64,000 nucleotides of DNA from Perognathus longimembris pacificus (GCF_023159225.1 NC_063173.1:10206852-10270851); one strand, 5' to 3'; counted from the stretch's first letter, positions 34,455-46,310 are shown. Numbers and translations are program-made. Notes: generated from the letters alone by a model not told the origin.

Positions 34455-34575
34455 GCTAGTAACTTTGGATGAATTACTTAAAATTTCTCATCTGCACTAT
34501 AGATATAATACATCTCTTCAGAGACTTTGTGAATTTTAAATATGAAGTAATAAGTATCAAGTTTTATGCTGGACA
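34455..34575 (+). repeat. MIR-like fossil
   Basis: tagctagtaactttggatga, 'cttaaaatttctcatctgc' and tttgtgaattttaaatatga follow the MIR core order. Confidence 0.5.
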
Positions 34576-34611
34576 GAAAGCAGCAATTAATTGATTATCA
34601 TGGAAACAAGA

Positions 34612-34905
34612 GATTTTTTTCCTTATTGTTGTTTTGTCTTCTTTTTTTTTGTTGTCTTGTTTGTTCATTTATATGTCTCTGGGAGGGTAAGGGGCACAGA
34701 AATGGAGGGACAAAGGGTGACCAAATGTAACAATAGTACCCACCAGACAGTATATGGAAAATGAACTATACAACTGTGGGTGTGGCTAGAAGGGAAAAAC
34801 TTGGAGAGAGCTAGGGAAGGGGTAACATTTTCCAAAAAGAAGGGTAGTGATTACCTGACTTATGTGACTGCAATTCCTCGGCACACATTTATAATAACAA
34901 TTTTT
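34612..34905 (+). mobile_element. L1 3' UTR fragment
   Basis: T-rich 'ttgttgttttgtcttc' leads to a purine tract (agaaatggagggacaaaggg), 'ccaccagacagtatatgg' and gattacctgacttatgtgac, then an A-rich end. This is the same 3' UTR family as at 59.8 and 62.8 kb. No ORF2 is left. Confidence 0.75.
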
Positions 34906-35677
34906 CAAATGAGTCAAACCACACAAGAATAAAATAGAATTAATTGATTATCCAGGGGACTGTTGGACATCTTCAGTGACCATTTGCTAGGAATGTCACA
35001 TGGAAGATCAGAAAGTTATTTCAAGCGTCTACTTGGTGCAGTTCTTTCAATGAGCATTCCATGTTACAAACCATGAGTTTGTTGCTAGCTATTGGTGCTA
35101 TCAAAGGGAAATATTATTTCTTGTGTTAATAATCTAGTAGAGGAATTAGGAAAGAGTAGGACAGAAGAATGCATTCTGAAAGCTGAGAAGATAGATATTG
35201 ACATTGCCTAAGAACAGCATGGCAGTTGTTGGAGAAGGCTCTCAGACCAATGGGAGAACATTGCAAGTAGAGGTGACAATACAGTGACAAGCAGAGATAC
35301 AGCAATGTGCGAAGCAGAGAGCAAGATGAAAGAAGCCATCCTGAAAGGATGAGATTTAGCAGGAAAGGTACGTGGTTTCTGTGGTCTGAATGTGTCATAG
35401 AGTGCCACGGGACTAAGGAAAGGTATGCAATTCCTCTAAGTCTCAATTTATTAGCCTCAAGATGGGCCTTAAGTGGTTTCTCTAAATGCTTCTGTGGGGC
35501 TAATAAGACTATGCGCACATTCCTTCTGAAAGTTGTCCTTTTGTACCCACTTTCTTTTGTCTTGGGTTCCAGACACTATCTTTCACTCATTCTTCATCCA
35601 CTTGGACCCATGCTTCTAACCCATCCTCCCTATGCACGCTGCAGGACCTTTTAACTTGCACACCAAAGCCAACATTC
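34906..35677. other. Unique non-coding DNA
   Basis: Opposed ORFs at 35126-35518 (130 codons, minus) and 35307-35654 (plus) overlap and lack a recognisable product. I treat them as chance frames. Confidence 0.4.
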
Positions 35678-35748
35678 TTTGGACTCAAGCTTGCAATCCT
35701 GGCTACTCAGGATGCTGAGATCTGGGAATCATCATTTAAAGCCACGTT
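35678..35748 (+). repeat. 7SL-Geo SINE, left part only
   Basis: gcaatcctggctactcagga and ctgagatctgggaatcatca are the 7SL head. The copy stops before the linker. Confidence 0.6.
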
Positions 35749-36115
35749 ATCTTCTCCTGATTGGGTGAAAGGTTGCTATTACAGAATCACCCAGAAATGG
35801 ATCATTTTACATTTTAGTAGTACCTAAACAGAAATATGATTTTTCTCTTCATTTGGATGATAATTTGCTTCCTGCTAACCAAGCTCAGATTCTCCTGGGA
35901 GACAGAAAATATCTGCTTTTTCTTGACCTGTATCACTCCTGTTCTATGCAAGTCAATAGATCTCTCTGCTATATTTAATGTTAAATATATGGGAAGGATT
36001 CAGAATATTTTTTGAATGAAGGAATAAATGCAAACTTCTTATTGAGTGATAATCCATGGGCGTGTATTTTCATTACTATTATTGTTCTACTTCTTTCTTT
36101 TTTTTCAGACTTTTT
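35749..36115. other. Unique non-coding DNA
   Basis: No feature is recognised. It ends in a T-rich stretch that supplies the target site of the next L1. Confidence 0.4.
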
Positions 36116-36129
36116 AAAAATTAGGGCAA

Positions 36130-36723
36130 AAAATTATACTAAGTGAAGTGAGCCAGACCCAAAGAAACATGGACTCTATGGTCTCCCTCATAGGGAATAA
36201 TTAGTACAGGTTTAGGCTAGCCACAGCAGAGGATCACAAGAGTCAAATAGCTATACCCTTATGGACACATAAGATGATGCTAAGTGAAATGAACTCCATG
36301 TTATGGAAACGACTGTTATATCACTGTTGTAATTACTTTCAACCTGCCATGTGAAACCGTAGCTTCTATTGTTGATGATCCTCTTGTATCCCCTTCCTGT
36401 GGTTGTACCTGCACTATCTCTGTATCTTATCTGAGTACACTGGAAACTGTGTATACTGGTATTAGAACAAGGAAAGTGAAAGGGAATACCAAAATCGAGA
36501 GATACAGGAAAAAAAGACAAACAACTACAAAAGCAATACTTGCAAAACTGTTTGGTGTAAATCAACTGAACAACTCATAGGGGGAGAGGGAAAGGGGGAG
36601 GGGGAATGAGAGAGGAGGTAACAAACAGTACAAGAAATGTATCCAATGCCTAACGTATGAAACTGTAACCTCTCTGTACATCAATTTGACAATAAAAATT
36701 TTAAAAATAAAGATTAAAAAAAT
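36130..36723 (+). mobile_element. L1 3' end, 5'-truncated, with TSDs
   Basis: It begins just before the ORF2 stop (ttatactaagtgaagtgagc) and runs through the whole 3' UTR to gacaataaaaattttaaaaa. Flanking duplications are aaaaattagggcaa (36116-36129) and aaaaagtagggcaa (36724-36737), with one mismatch. The same 14-mer recurs after the adjacent SINE at 36987-37000. Confidence 0.93.
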
Positions 36724-36737
36724 AAAAAGTAGGGCAA

Positions 36738-36986
36738 GCCGGTGCCAGTGGCTCATGCCTGTAATTATCCTATACAGGAGGCTAAGATTTGAGAACTGAA
36801 CATTAAAACCCAGACTGGGCAGGGAAATCCATGAGAATCTCATCTCCAAGTAACTACCAAAAACCAAACCAAAACAAAAAACTTAGTGGAGCACTCTCCT
36901 TTAGTAAAAATTCTCAGGGACAGCACTCAGGCCTTGATTCAAGCCCCAGGACTAGCACGCACACATGTGTGTGCACACACACATTT
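36738..36986 (+). repeat. 7SL-Geo SINE sharing a target site with an L1
   Basis: Head 'gtggctcatgcctgtaatta', linker (tctccaagtaactaccaaaa), reduced Geo part (attcaagccccaggactag) and a CA/GT-rich tail. Its TSDs are aaaaagtagggcaa (36724-36737) and aaaaagtaggacaa (36987-37000). Confidence 0.88.
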
Positions 36987-37000
36987 AAAAAGTAGGACAA

Positions 37001-37587
37001 AGAAGCAAGACAAAAAGGGAGACAAAGTTCTTAGGGAAGTGGGAGGAGACCATTTATATAATGAAGGTTATTTTAAGCCCTGTTAAGTTTTGTCTAAGTG
37101 TATAGAAGAAGAGCTAAAAGGTTTAAGCGGAAGAACATAATGAACAGATCAGTGCTTAAGAACCTTCTGGGTGTGAAATGCAAAATTGGTAATTACAAAA
37201 CGAAAGCAAAGGGAATGATTAGAAGAATTTTATGGAAGCAAAGTGAGAAATAAAAGAAGGCACTGCCATTTGGAAACCTTCAAAGCACAAGTGACAGTGT
37301 GTCTCCTCCCTCTTCCTGATTTGGTCACATGCCTTACAACAGAGGATCTCCCAAAGCAGAATCATTTTAGGTTTTAGCTCTTACCAGAAATAAAATCTCC
37401 TAGCTACACTGTTTGTCATTATTGTCTCTACCAATAAGCAGTGACAGTGGTCACCGTTATTATATTAATTTGTTTCATTGCTTCCATCATGAAAGTATCT
37501 ATCACTTCAAATAAAGAGAAATATTCCCAAAACATTTTAAAAGATTTCAAACTTTAACAGGATTTAACTATTAAAAAGTAGTTAATT
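37001..37587. other. Unique non-coding DNA
   Basis: No feature is recognised. Confidence 0.4.
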
Positions 37588-37669
37588 GAACTGTAGCTCC
37601 AGAGGTAGAGAGCTAGCTTTGAGCAAAGAAACTTAGAGAAATCACTCAGGCACTGAGTTCAAACACCAG

Positions 37670-37670
<1 letters not shown>
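37588..37670 (+). repeat. Geo monomer alone
   Basis: Only the right half is present (ctgtagctccagaggtagag, 'ctagctttgagcaaagaaac', actgagttcaaacaccag). It shows the Geo module can be retained or inserted without its usual left half; 5' truncation is the simple explanation. Confidence 0.78.
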
Positions 37671-37725
<55 letters not shown>

Positions 37726-37731
37726 ACATAC

Positions 37732-37786
<55 letters not shown>
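37671..37786. repeat. Compound (CA)n-(GA)n microsatellite
   Basis: About 27 CA units (37671-37724), a short bridge (cacatacagaca), then about 25 GA units to 37786. It lies directly at the 3' end of the Geo fragment, so it probably arose from the SINE tail. Confidence 0.98.
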
Positions 37787-37789
<3 letters not shown>

Positions 37790-38153
37790 GTAGAAATGTT
37801 ATCACATAAAACCTCTTTGGCCCAAAGTTTTTTCATTCTAAACCTATGTGAATTTAAGTATTATGTTCAGAGCTAATAAGTAAACTGGAGGATATACAAT
37901 ATTTATTAATTCAGCCATCTATTTTACTAACCAAAATCAGTTATAATTAGCTGGATGGGTTAGACAAACATCCCAAGTAAAACTAAAACTAAATTCTGCT
38001 AATTCTCACATCCCTAATGAATGAAACATATCATCTCTATTTCCTTGTTATATGTAAATAGAAAATGCTATTTTCCTATAAAATTTATTATTATACAGTC
38101 TTTATACAATATGCTGCTTGCTTTTCATGACTGTGTATAGAAAATAAGGTTGT
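37787..38153. other. Unique AT-rich DNA
   Basis: No feature is recognised. Confidence 0.4.
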
Positions 38154-38173
38154 AAAAATTTTGTTTTGATAAT

Positions 38174-39110
38174 AATAACAGATGCTGGAGGGGATATGGC
38201 CAAAAGGGAACACTACTGCACTATTGGTACAAGTGTAACTTGTTCAACCACTCTGGAAAGCAATATATAGGTTCCTCAAAAGGCTGAAATAGACCGCTCC
38301 TATGACCCAGCAACCCACTTTGGGGCATTTACCCAAAGGATTATAAACAAGACCAAACCAAGCCACCAACACAACTATGGACATCACAGCACAATTTGTC
38401 AGCGCTAAAATATAGAACCAACCCAGATGCCCCTCAATACATGAGTGGATCAAGAAAATGTGGTACATATACACAATGGATTTATTTCTATGCCTCTATC
38501 AGAAAGAATGACATTGCCCCAGTTATAAGGAAATGGAAGGATGTAGTAAAAAATCAATATATTAAGTGAAGTGAGCCAAACCCAAAGAAACATAGACCCT
38601 ATGGTTTCCCTTAGTGGTAATAATTAGTACACATCTAGAATAATCCTAGCAGAAGATTACAATAGCAAAATAGCTATGTCCATATATACACTTAAGATGA
38701 TGCTAAGCAAAATGAACTCCAAGTTATGGAAATAAGTGGTTTATCATTGTTGTTGTTATTTTCAACATACCATGTGAAATTATGCCTTTTTCTTTTGTCT
38801 TTCTTCCCTGTGGTTTTACCCCTGATATCACTTCTACTGATTTTGGTACCCTGGATATTGTATATACGTGTATTGGAACTAGGGAAGGGAAATGGAACAC
38901 CAAAATGGAGAGAGAAAGGATAAAAAGATGAACCAACACAACAACAATACTTAAAAATCTATATGCTGTAAGCTAGTGGTACAACTCATGGTGGGGAGGG
39001 AAATGGGGAAGGGAGAACCCGGGGGAAATATGAGGGAGGAGTTAACAATTTGGGTAAGAAATGTATGCACTGTCTTACGTATGTAACTTTTGACAATAAA
39101 GAAATGAATA
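38174..39110 (+). mobile_element. L1, 5'-truncated, with TSDs
   Basis: It starts in the ORF2 C-terminal region (gatgctggaggggatatggc), runs past the ORF2 end and through the full 3' UTR to gacaataaagaaatgaat. TSDs aaaaattttgttttgataata and aaaaattttgttttggtaata lie at 38154-38173 and 39111-39131, with one mismatch. The frame is broken by substitutions and indels. Confidence 0.94.
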
Positions 39111-39324
39111 AAAAATTTTGTTTTGGTAATAGCATATGTGCAAAACTCTAACTAGGTTCAATGATAATTAACTTTGCAATTTAATTCAAAAACATCATAG
39201 TAGGATTTCAGTTTTGTTTGTGGTTTTTTTCCTTCCTAAGTAGAGTTTCTCCAGTTTTACACATAACAAAACATCATTATAACTTCTGATGTTGAAAGAA
39301 ATATCTGGTCTATTCCATATATCA

Positions 39325-39415
39325 AAACGCATTGTACTTCTAAACCTGCATGTTGAACTGAAACTCCTCTGTATACTTATATAAGGACAATAAAATATGT
39401 AATATATATAATGTT
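39325..39415 (+). mobile_element. Old L1 3' end scrap
   Basis: cattgtacttctaaacctgc, atgttgaactgaaactcctc and a short AATAAA-containing end match the old L1 endings at 25.1 and 28.9 kb. Confidence 0.5.
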
Positions 39416-40429
39416 AAAAGTATATAATTTTTGGTATCTTAGGTATTTCCAAACTGAAGACAAAGTTTTTCTTCTTCACATTGTACAAGCTATGTGTTCT
39501 ACTTGTTCAGTTTCCAGTAGAAACAACTAAAAAGAGTGTTGCAAGAGAATGGAAGGACAGCAAATGTCCACAAGATTTGAAATTTCTCCTGCACTTTCAT
39601 TTGCTGTGATATTATTTTTTAAACTTTTTGTTTAATTGATAGTATAGTATTTGGATATAAAATTTACATAACTGACAAGAGATACTCCTGTTCCAACCTC
39701 TTTATTTTGACATTACACAAAGGACAGCAGCATCCTCTAAGGTGCCATGCCTCTTCCTCTCTGGCCTTCATTGCTATACATGCAAATTAGGATTTAGAGG
39801 ACAATCCCATGGTTGATAGGTTAATATTCATTGCATGCAGGGAGTTAATTAGCACAGAGGTGAGTTGGCAAGATAGCATACACTGATGAATACCTGTAGA
39901 TTGTATTCAAGTAATTATAAAGGCTTTATTAAAACTTTTTTCTCCATTGGCATTCCTTAGAGTGTTCAAGATTAATGAACTGATTTTCTTTTTTTAATGG
40001 AGTGTCGAGCTTCGGATAATTATATTCAAATTCATTTTATTCACTAATTGATATTTTTCCTTGAATGAAAACTAGCAGCCCATTGTTAAAAACCAAAGGT
40101 TAAAAAGTGAGAGAAATTTATACCCAGGATAACCCAGCTATCAAATGACAAAACCAGCAATTCTACCAGAGCCATTCTATCCATGAACTTACAAAATAAT
40201 TTTCATATAAAATTTCAAATAATGTGAAAATATTCTAAATGTAAAAGCAATTATAATTCCTGTGCTATAAAATAAAATTACAGTATCAAAATGTTCACAG
40301 TGTTAATTAGCTACAACTCTTTCCATAATATCAATTTACATATATGATGATGTACATGTGTGTATTTGGATGAACATATTAAGAATAAAGAAAATGAATT
40401 CTTAAACTCAAACCTCTTCCATGTACAAA
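39416..40429. other. Unique AT-rich non-coding DNA
   Basis: A weak antisense MIR-like patch (taacccagctatcaaatgac) is near 40125-40175. No gene is seen. Confidence 0.4.
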
Positions 40430-40637
40430 CAGTCCACACTGTCATTCTAAATACCCAGGAAGCTGAGATCAAGAGAAAGGAGTTTAAGAGTCAACCCATG
40501 CAGGAAAGTTTGTGAGATTCCATCTCCAAAATAATCATCAAAAAGCAAGGCTGGAAGAATGGCTCATCTGGTAGAGTACCAACTGATCAAGCAAGCAGGG
40601 TTTGCTTGTGAATTTAAGCCCCTCCTAACTCAAACGT
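40430..40637 (+). repeat. 7SL-Geo-like SINE, strongly diverged
   Basis: Reduced 7SL part (acccaggaagctgagatca), linker (catctccaaaataatcatca), then a tRNA-like right part (ggctcatctggtagagtacc). Confidence 0.6.
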
Positions 40638-41029
40638 CAAGTTCATAAAAGAAGCATTTTCATGTGTGTATAAATAAATCAGTGTTAATATGGAACATCA
40701 TATTTTGGGAAGTATGGCTTATATGAAAATGCTATAGCATAGTTTTAACTTGTATCACTGCTCTTATCCAGCTCACCTATTCTGAACTACATTTACCATA
40801 TCCTTCAGACTCAAAATAGCAGAAAGGAAAGTGAGGTAATATCTCTCCTGGAAGTGGAATTCAAGAGTGTCAGTGCTGAGAATGGCAAGGGAGGAAAGAA
40901 AGTTTACATGTAGGTAAATATGCACTCTTAGATTTGAGAGGGGATTAGAATATTGCAAGGATAGTGAACACAGTGAGAACAAATAATTTTAAGTGTGAAT
41001 GCTAAGACTTTTTATGAAAGAGGCCCACA

Positions 41030-41390
41030 CAAAGCAGACAGCTATAATTCAAGCTACTAATAAGGTGGAGATAAAAAATCTGGGGTCCAATGTCAGTCGG
41101 ATCAAAAGTGAGCAAGACCTCATCTCAAGAAATAAGACAGAAGTGTGGTACATGCCTGTTATCCAAAGCATGTCAGAGATGCAGATTGGTGGACTGCAGT
41201 TTGAGGACAACCCTGAACAAGTATTGTTGTAAGGTAAATTACCAGAGAAGTCGCATTTTGAAGAATCAAATCTTGGAGTCTTAGAGCCTTAGCAGTCTGC
41301 AGGCAGCCAGTTGTTACAAATGCCTGCAGCCCTGAGTTCAAGCTCCAGGGCCCTCAAAAACAAGCAAGCAAGCAAGCAAACAAAACTAAA
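41030..41390 (+). repeat. Old dimeric 7SL-derived SINE with extra right part
   Basis: A first degenerate 7SL unit (41040-41135, ending gcaagacctcatctcaag) and a second (gtggtacatgcctgttatcc, cagtttgaggacaaccctg) are followed by a region ending ccctgagttcaagctccagg and an (aagc)n tail. It belongs to the type seen at 24.25 kb. Confidence 0.55.
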
Positions 41391-41397
41391 GTAGTAA

Positions 41398-41480
41398 AGG
41401 ACTAGACATGTAGCTCAAGTGGCAGAACAATAAACTAGCAAGTATGAAGACATAAAATCAAGTCTCAACACTAAGGAAGA
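41398..41480 (+). repeat. ID-like tRNA-derived SINE
   Basis: ggactagacatgtagctcaa, gtggcagaaca, then a B box-like aaatcaagtctcaacac and a GAAA-rich tail. It is a lone tRNA-like head of an older type. Confidence 0.65.
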
Positions 41481-41606
41481 AAGGAAAGAAAGATGAAAGG
41501 AAGGAAGGAAAGAAAGATGAAAGGAAGGATGGATGAATGAGCAGTAGGAATGGAAAAGGGTCTATAGAATAGTCTTAAATTCATAGGTGGATAAAAGAAA
41601 TAAGTA

Positions 41607-42843
41607 GATCCATTCATCAACTGAGGGACATCTGGTTTGGTTCCATATCTTAGCTATGGTAAACAATGCTGAAATGAACATGGTTGTGCTGGTGTCTTTA
41701 GTATGGTCTTGTTTGTGGTCATTTGGGTGAATGCCCAGGAATGGAGTTGCTGGGTCACAGGGCAGCTCTATGTTTAGCCATACTGCTTACCAGAGTGGTT
41801 GAACAAGTTTACACTCCCACCAACAGTTTAGTAGCATTCCCTTTTTGCCACATCCCTGTCAGCATCTATTGTTATTAGATTTCTTGATAATGGCCATTCT
41901 GACTGGGGTAAAGTGGAATCTCAATGTTGTTTTGATGTGCATTTCTTTTATGGCCAGAGATAGTGAGCATTTCTTCATATGGCTATTAGCCACTCTTATT
42001 TATTCCTCAGAGAAGTCTCTCTTTAAGCCTTTAGCCTACTTATTAAGGGAGTGGTTGTTTCTTTGAGGAGTTGTTGTCTTTGAGGGATATAATTTTTTGA
42101 GCTTTAAGTATGTTTTAGATATGAGGCCCTTGTCTGTTTTATGGCTAGTGAAGATCCCCCTAATCTGTTTCTATTTCTCTTTCTAGCTATGTCAATTGCC
42201 ATGCAGAAACCCTGCAGTTTGTGGTGTACATACATAATGGAATTTTATGCTTCCATCAGAAAGAACAAAATTGCCCCATTCAAAGGAAATGGAAAGACTT
42301 CAAAAAAATATCATATTAAGTGAGATAAACCAGACCCAATGACCCATAGAATTCATGGTTTCTGTCATTTGTAATAATGAGTATATGTCTAGGATAGTCC
42401 TAGCAGAGGATCATATGACCATATAAAATGATGCTAACTGAAATGAACTCCAAGAGATGGAAACAGGGGTTTTTCATTGTTGTTGTTATTTTTAATGTAA
42501 TGTGTGAAGTTATTTCTTTTTTCTTTTTCTTTCCATTTGATTTATCCCTGTTTTCACTGTTTTGATTTTGGTACCCTATGTCTTGTATACACATTTATCT
42601 GATTTGGGGTCATGGTGAACAACAAAATGCTGAGACAACAGATACAGGGTGAACCAATTCAACAGTGATACAAGATAATATGTTGGAAATGAACCTAAAA
42701 ACTTGGGAAGTGGGAGTAGGGGGAGAGAAAGTGGAAGTAAAACAAGGAAGGGGGTAACAATGTTCAACAAGAAATGTACTCATTACCTTACATTTCTAAC
42801 TAACCCCTCTGGGTATCACCTTGACAATTACATTAAATTTTAA
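41607..42843 (+). mobile_element. L1 with twin-primed 5' inversion and TSDs
   Basis: 41607-42222 is antisense ORF2 C-terminal sequence, and 42223-42843 is sense ORF2 end plus 3' UTR. The inverted block ends in ORF2 coordinates at the 'gatgaatggatc' site, and the sense block resumes at gtggtgtacatacataatgg. A dozen bases or fewer are lost. TSDs aaaagaaataagta (41593-41606) and aaaagaaataacta (42844-42857) enclose both blocks. This is the twin-priming structure of a single plus-strand L1 insertion. Confidence 0.93.
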
Positions 42844-43104
42844 AAAAGAAATAACTAGGTTTTGGGCCAAACTCTGTCCAGTTTCTAAGACCAAGTTTTT
42901 TCTACTATTGGCCAAAATTCACCTAATAAATGCAGAAAGTACAAAATATACTTAGTCTGTGATTCAGAATTCTGGTCTAGAAATATTCGCATATATTTCC
43001 CTGTGAATCTGCATAGCAGTACAAGCTATTTGAGAAAAGTTTTATATGTTCAAAGTAATAGAATCATAGAAATATGCTGGACATAAATCATCTAGAATAA
43101 GACT

Positions 43105-43345
43105 TCCCAGCCAAGCCTAGCTGAAGGAAGCAGAGCACTGGGAGCTTGCCTTTGAAGGGCATATTGACCCTGGACCCTTGGTGTTCTCTTGATTTTTACA
43201 TCATGGCTGCTCTATGATATACAGCCTTCTTCCAGAATGCCCTTCCATCATGATATTCTACTTCCCTTTAAGCCCAGAAAAAAATAGTCAGCCAAGTTAC
43301 TGAAATCTCTAAAACTATTGGCCCAAACAGATACTTTCTCCTTAG
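43105..43345 (+). repeat. Possible old interspersed repeat (LTR-like)
   Basis: ggaagcagagcactgggagc, 'cttgcctttgaagggcatat' and the block ending actgaaatctctaaaac resemble a dispersed mammalian repeat I know by pattern but cannot name securely. Confidence 0.4.
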
Positions 43346-44513
43346 TTTTTTCCCAAGGATTTTGTGACACTTATGAAAATGTTAACATATCCAGAAAATG
43401 AATAACTATGTTAGGACAAGTCTCTTCCTTCATCTTCCATCAGCCTTTCACTTCTCTTTTGACCATATTATACTGACTTATGTATTAAGAGCTTACAAAA
43501 GAAAAGATGTATCTATAGAGGATGGCACGGCTTCATGAAAAAGTACTAGTAGCATTAAGTACCTTTGTAGGCTCTATGTATCTTAATCCTTTGCTTTCAA
43601 AGACTAATGAGAAAATCTGAGGTTAATTATACATGTTCAGTCTGCAGAGAGAAACAATGTCTTCTGCTTTTGATATTTTGGTGTACAGTTAACTGAGGCC
43701 AATTTCCAAACAAGCTCAGTAACTTGGAACCTGTTAACCTCAATAAACCAAACCTCAACGAGCTGTAATTAATGGTCACAGTGCATTTGCTTGGTTTTCT
43801 TAATGCAATTGCCTTTTCTTTTTACTCTTTCACAACTCCTGTAATCTTTCATTAGTTGTATTTCCAAATTTATGGACAGGCTCCTCATTTTATTTTAAAA
43901 ACATACATCAGTATTGATTTGAGTAGGTTTTGAGTATGAAAGTATTTTAAGAAATGGATTTAAAACAAATAGATTTAGTTATCAAGACTTTCGCTACAAC
44001 ACTCTTGTGGGTATTGTCAGAATAACTTCAAAGATCTGTCATCTTCATTATCAGATTAGTGATGTCTAGTTGAAAACATGTTTGTTGCAGAGAAATTGGC
44101 AGGAGCTATTGAGAAATGCTTCAGCTTCTTCATAAGTAAATCAATCCTGAATACTGAAAACTAGAGTTTTATACAAAATCATCTTTCCAGCCATGGGCAT
44201 CTAAACACTGATGAGATGAGCTTTGCAATACATATTCAAAGATAACTGAAATATTTGTGACAAAGCACATCTCTGGCCAAACTGTCTTCATCAACCATGG
44301 ATACATGAAGTAACTGCTAATTAAATTTATTGTGCACCATCCAGTCCAATACATGTACCATGTTATATAATATTCACAACATTGGTATATGTTTACTCCC
44401 ATTGTTTCTGTGAGATAACAATATTATTTCGTTGGAAATAAAAGTTGCATTTAATTTGGTAAAACAATTCACCATTTATTACATAATTAGTAAGGCAGAA
44501 CATGGGATTGATC
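43346..44513. other. Unique AT-rich DNA, candidate conserved element inside
   Basis: No repeat is recognised. 43680-43870 is compositionally distinct, with a TAATTA core (gagctgtaattaatggtcac) and neighbouring 'cttaatgcaattgcc'. No protein-coding signal is seen. Confidence 0.4.
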
Positions 44514-44530
44514 ACCAATTACTTGATTTT

Positions 44531-46310
44531 TTTTTTCAGGCCACATTCTTTATTTTAACCTTCATTTTGTTTTTTTGGCATTAGATTAGCAATTGTATTT
44601 ACATATTTCTTTATTTTCTCTTTTTCTTTTTTGTTCTTATTTATTGTCAAAGTGATGTAGAGAGAGGTTACAGTTTCATACGTTAGGCATTGGATACATT
44701 TCTTGTACTGTTTGTTACCTCCTCCCTCATCCCCTCCCTTCTCCCCCCTTGAGTTGTTCAGTTGGTTTACACCAAACAGTTTTTCAAGTATTGCTGTTAT
44801 AGTCATTTTTTTTTATCCTGTGTCTCTCAATTTTGGTATTCCCTTTCATTTTCCTAGTTCTAATACCAGTATATACAGCTTCCAATGTACTCAGATAAGA
44901 TACAGAGATAGTGCAGGAAGGGGATACAAGAGGATCATCAACAATAGAAGCTACGGTTTCTCATGGCAGGTTGAAAGTAATTACAACAGTGATATATCAC
45001 TCATTTCCATAACATGGAGTTCATTTCATTTAGCATTATCTTATGCATTTATAGGGGCATAGCTATTAGGCTCTTGTGATCCTCTGCTGTGACTAGCTTA
45101 AACCTGTGCTAATTATTCCCTACGAGGGAGACCATAGAGTCCATGTTTCTTTTGGTCTGGCTCACTTCACTTAGTATTATTTTTTCCAAGCTTGTTATTG
45201 GCAGTGGAACAGGCCTGAAGACCAATGGAAAAGAATTGAAGAGCCAGAAATGAACCCACAAAACTATGCCTACTTAATCTTTGATAAAGGAGCTAAAAAA
45301 ATAGGATGGAAGAAAGATAGCCTCTTAAACAAATGGTGCTGGCAACACTGGTTCAACACCTGCAACAAACTAAAACTAGGTCCTGATATATCACCCTGCA
45401 CCAAAATCAATTCCAAATGGATCAAAAACCTCGAAATTAAAACAGATACCCTGAAAACACTTAAAGAAGGAGTAGGAGAAACACATGGACTCCTTGGCAC
45501 AGGATGGAACTTCCTTAACAAAGGCACAGAAATGCTACAAATCAAAGAAAGGATGGACAAATGGGACTGCATCAAACAGCAGAGCTTCTGCAGGGCAAAG
45601 GACATAGCTTGCAAGATAAACAGAAAGCCCACAGACTGGGAAAAGATCTTTACCGGCCATTCAACGGACAAAGGCCTCATATCTAAAATATATGCAGAAC
45701 TAAAAACAATTAAATTCCTCCAAAACAAAACCGCAAAGAACCAAACAGCCCCCTCAACAAGTGGGCTAAAGACTTAAAAGAGACTTCTCCGATGAGGAAA
45801 TGAGAATGGCCAAGAGACATATGAAAAAGTGCTCTACATCACTGGCCATAAAAGAAATGCAAATCAAAACAACATTGAGATTCCATCTCACCCCAGTAAG
45901 AATGTCCTATATCAAGAAAACTAACAATAATAAGTGTTGGAGAGGATGTGGCCAAAAGGGAACCCTACTTCATTGTTGGTGGGAATGTAAACTGGGTTCA
46001 GCTACTCTGGCAAGTAGCATGGAGATTCCTCAGAAGGCTAAACATAGAGCTCCCCTATGACCCAGCAGCCCCACTTTTGGGCATCTACCCAAAAGACCAC
46101 AAACAAGAACACACTAAACCCACCAGCACAACAATGTTCATAGCAGCACAATTTCTCATAGCTAAAATATGGAACCAACCCAGATTCCCCTCAGTAGACG
46201 AATGGATCAGGAAAATGTGGTACATATACACAATGGAATTTTATGCCTCAATCAGAAAGAATGATATTGCCCCATTCGTAAGGAAATGGAAAGACTTGGA
46301 AAAAAATTAT
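44531..46310 (-). mobile_element. L1 with twin-primed inversion and probable 3' transduction
   Basis: On the minus strand: inverted ORF2 block (plus orientation at 45193-46310, carrying the ORF2 C-terminal half), then sense 3' block (45190 down to about 44628) and 3' UTR. A further ~90-bp non-L1 segment (44537-44627) with its own AATAAA (tttatt, 44549-44554) comes next, then poly(A) (T run 44527-44536). TSDs accaattacttgatttt (44514-44530) and accaattaacttgatttt (46311-46328) enclose it all, with one indel. In the plus frame 45250-45777 the ORF2 C-terminal domain is still open for 175 codons, and 45948-46319 keeps the CCHC-like and terminal blocks. The whole is not functional. Confidence 0.92.
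44537..44627 (-). other. Probable L1 3'-transduced flank
   Basis: The segment lies between the normal L1 3' end and the terminal poly(A) inside the TSDs. It is absent from the other L1 ends in this window and carries a polyadenylation signal about 12 nt from the A-tail. It would be a copy of DNA downstream of the parent L1. Later insertion of unrelated sequence is the alternative. Confidence 0.65.

Noticed and set aside
35126..35654. 130-codon minus and 115-codon plus overlapping frames
   Set aside because: They lie on opposite strands of the same sequence with no recognisable domain.
45250..45777. 175-codon open frame as a possible domesticated gene
   Set aside because: It is an L1 ORF2 C-terminal fragment within an inverted, TSD-bounded insertion. 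Adjacent parts are frameshifted, so survival by chance is likelier than domestication.
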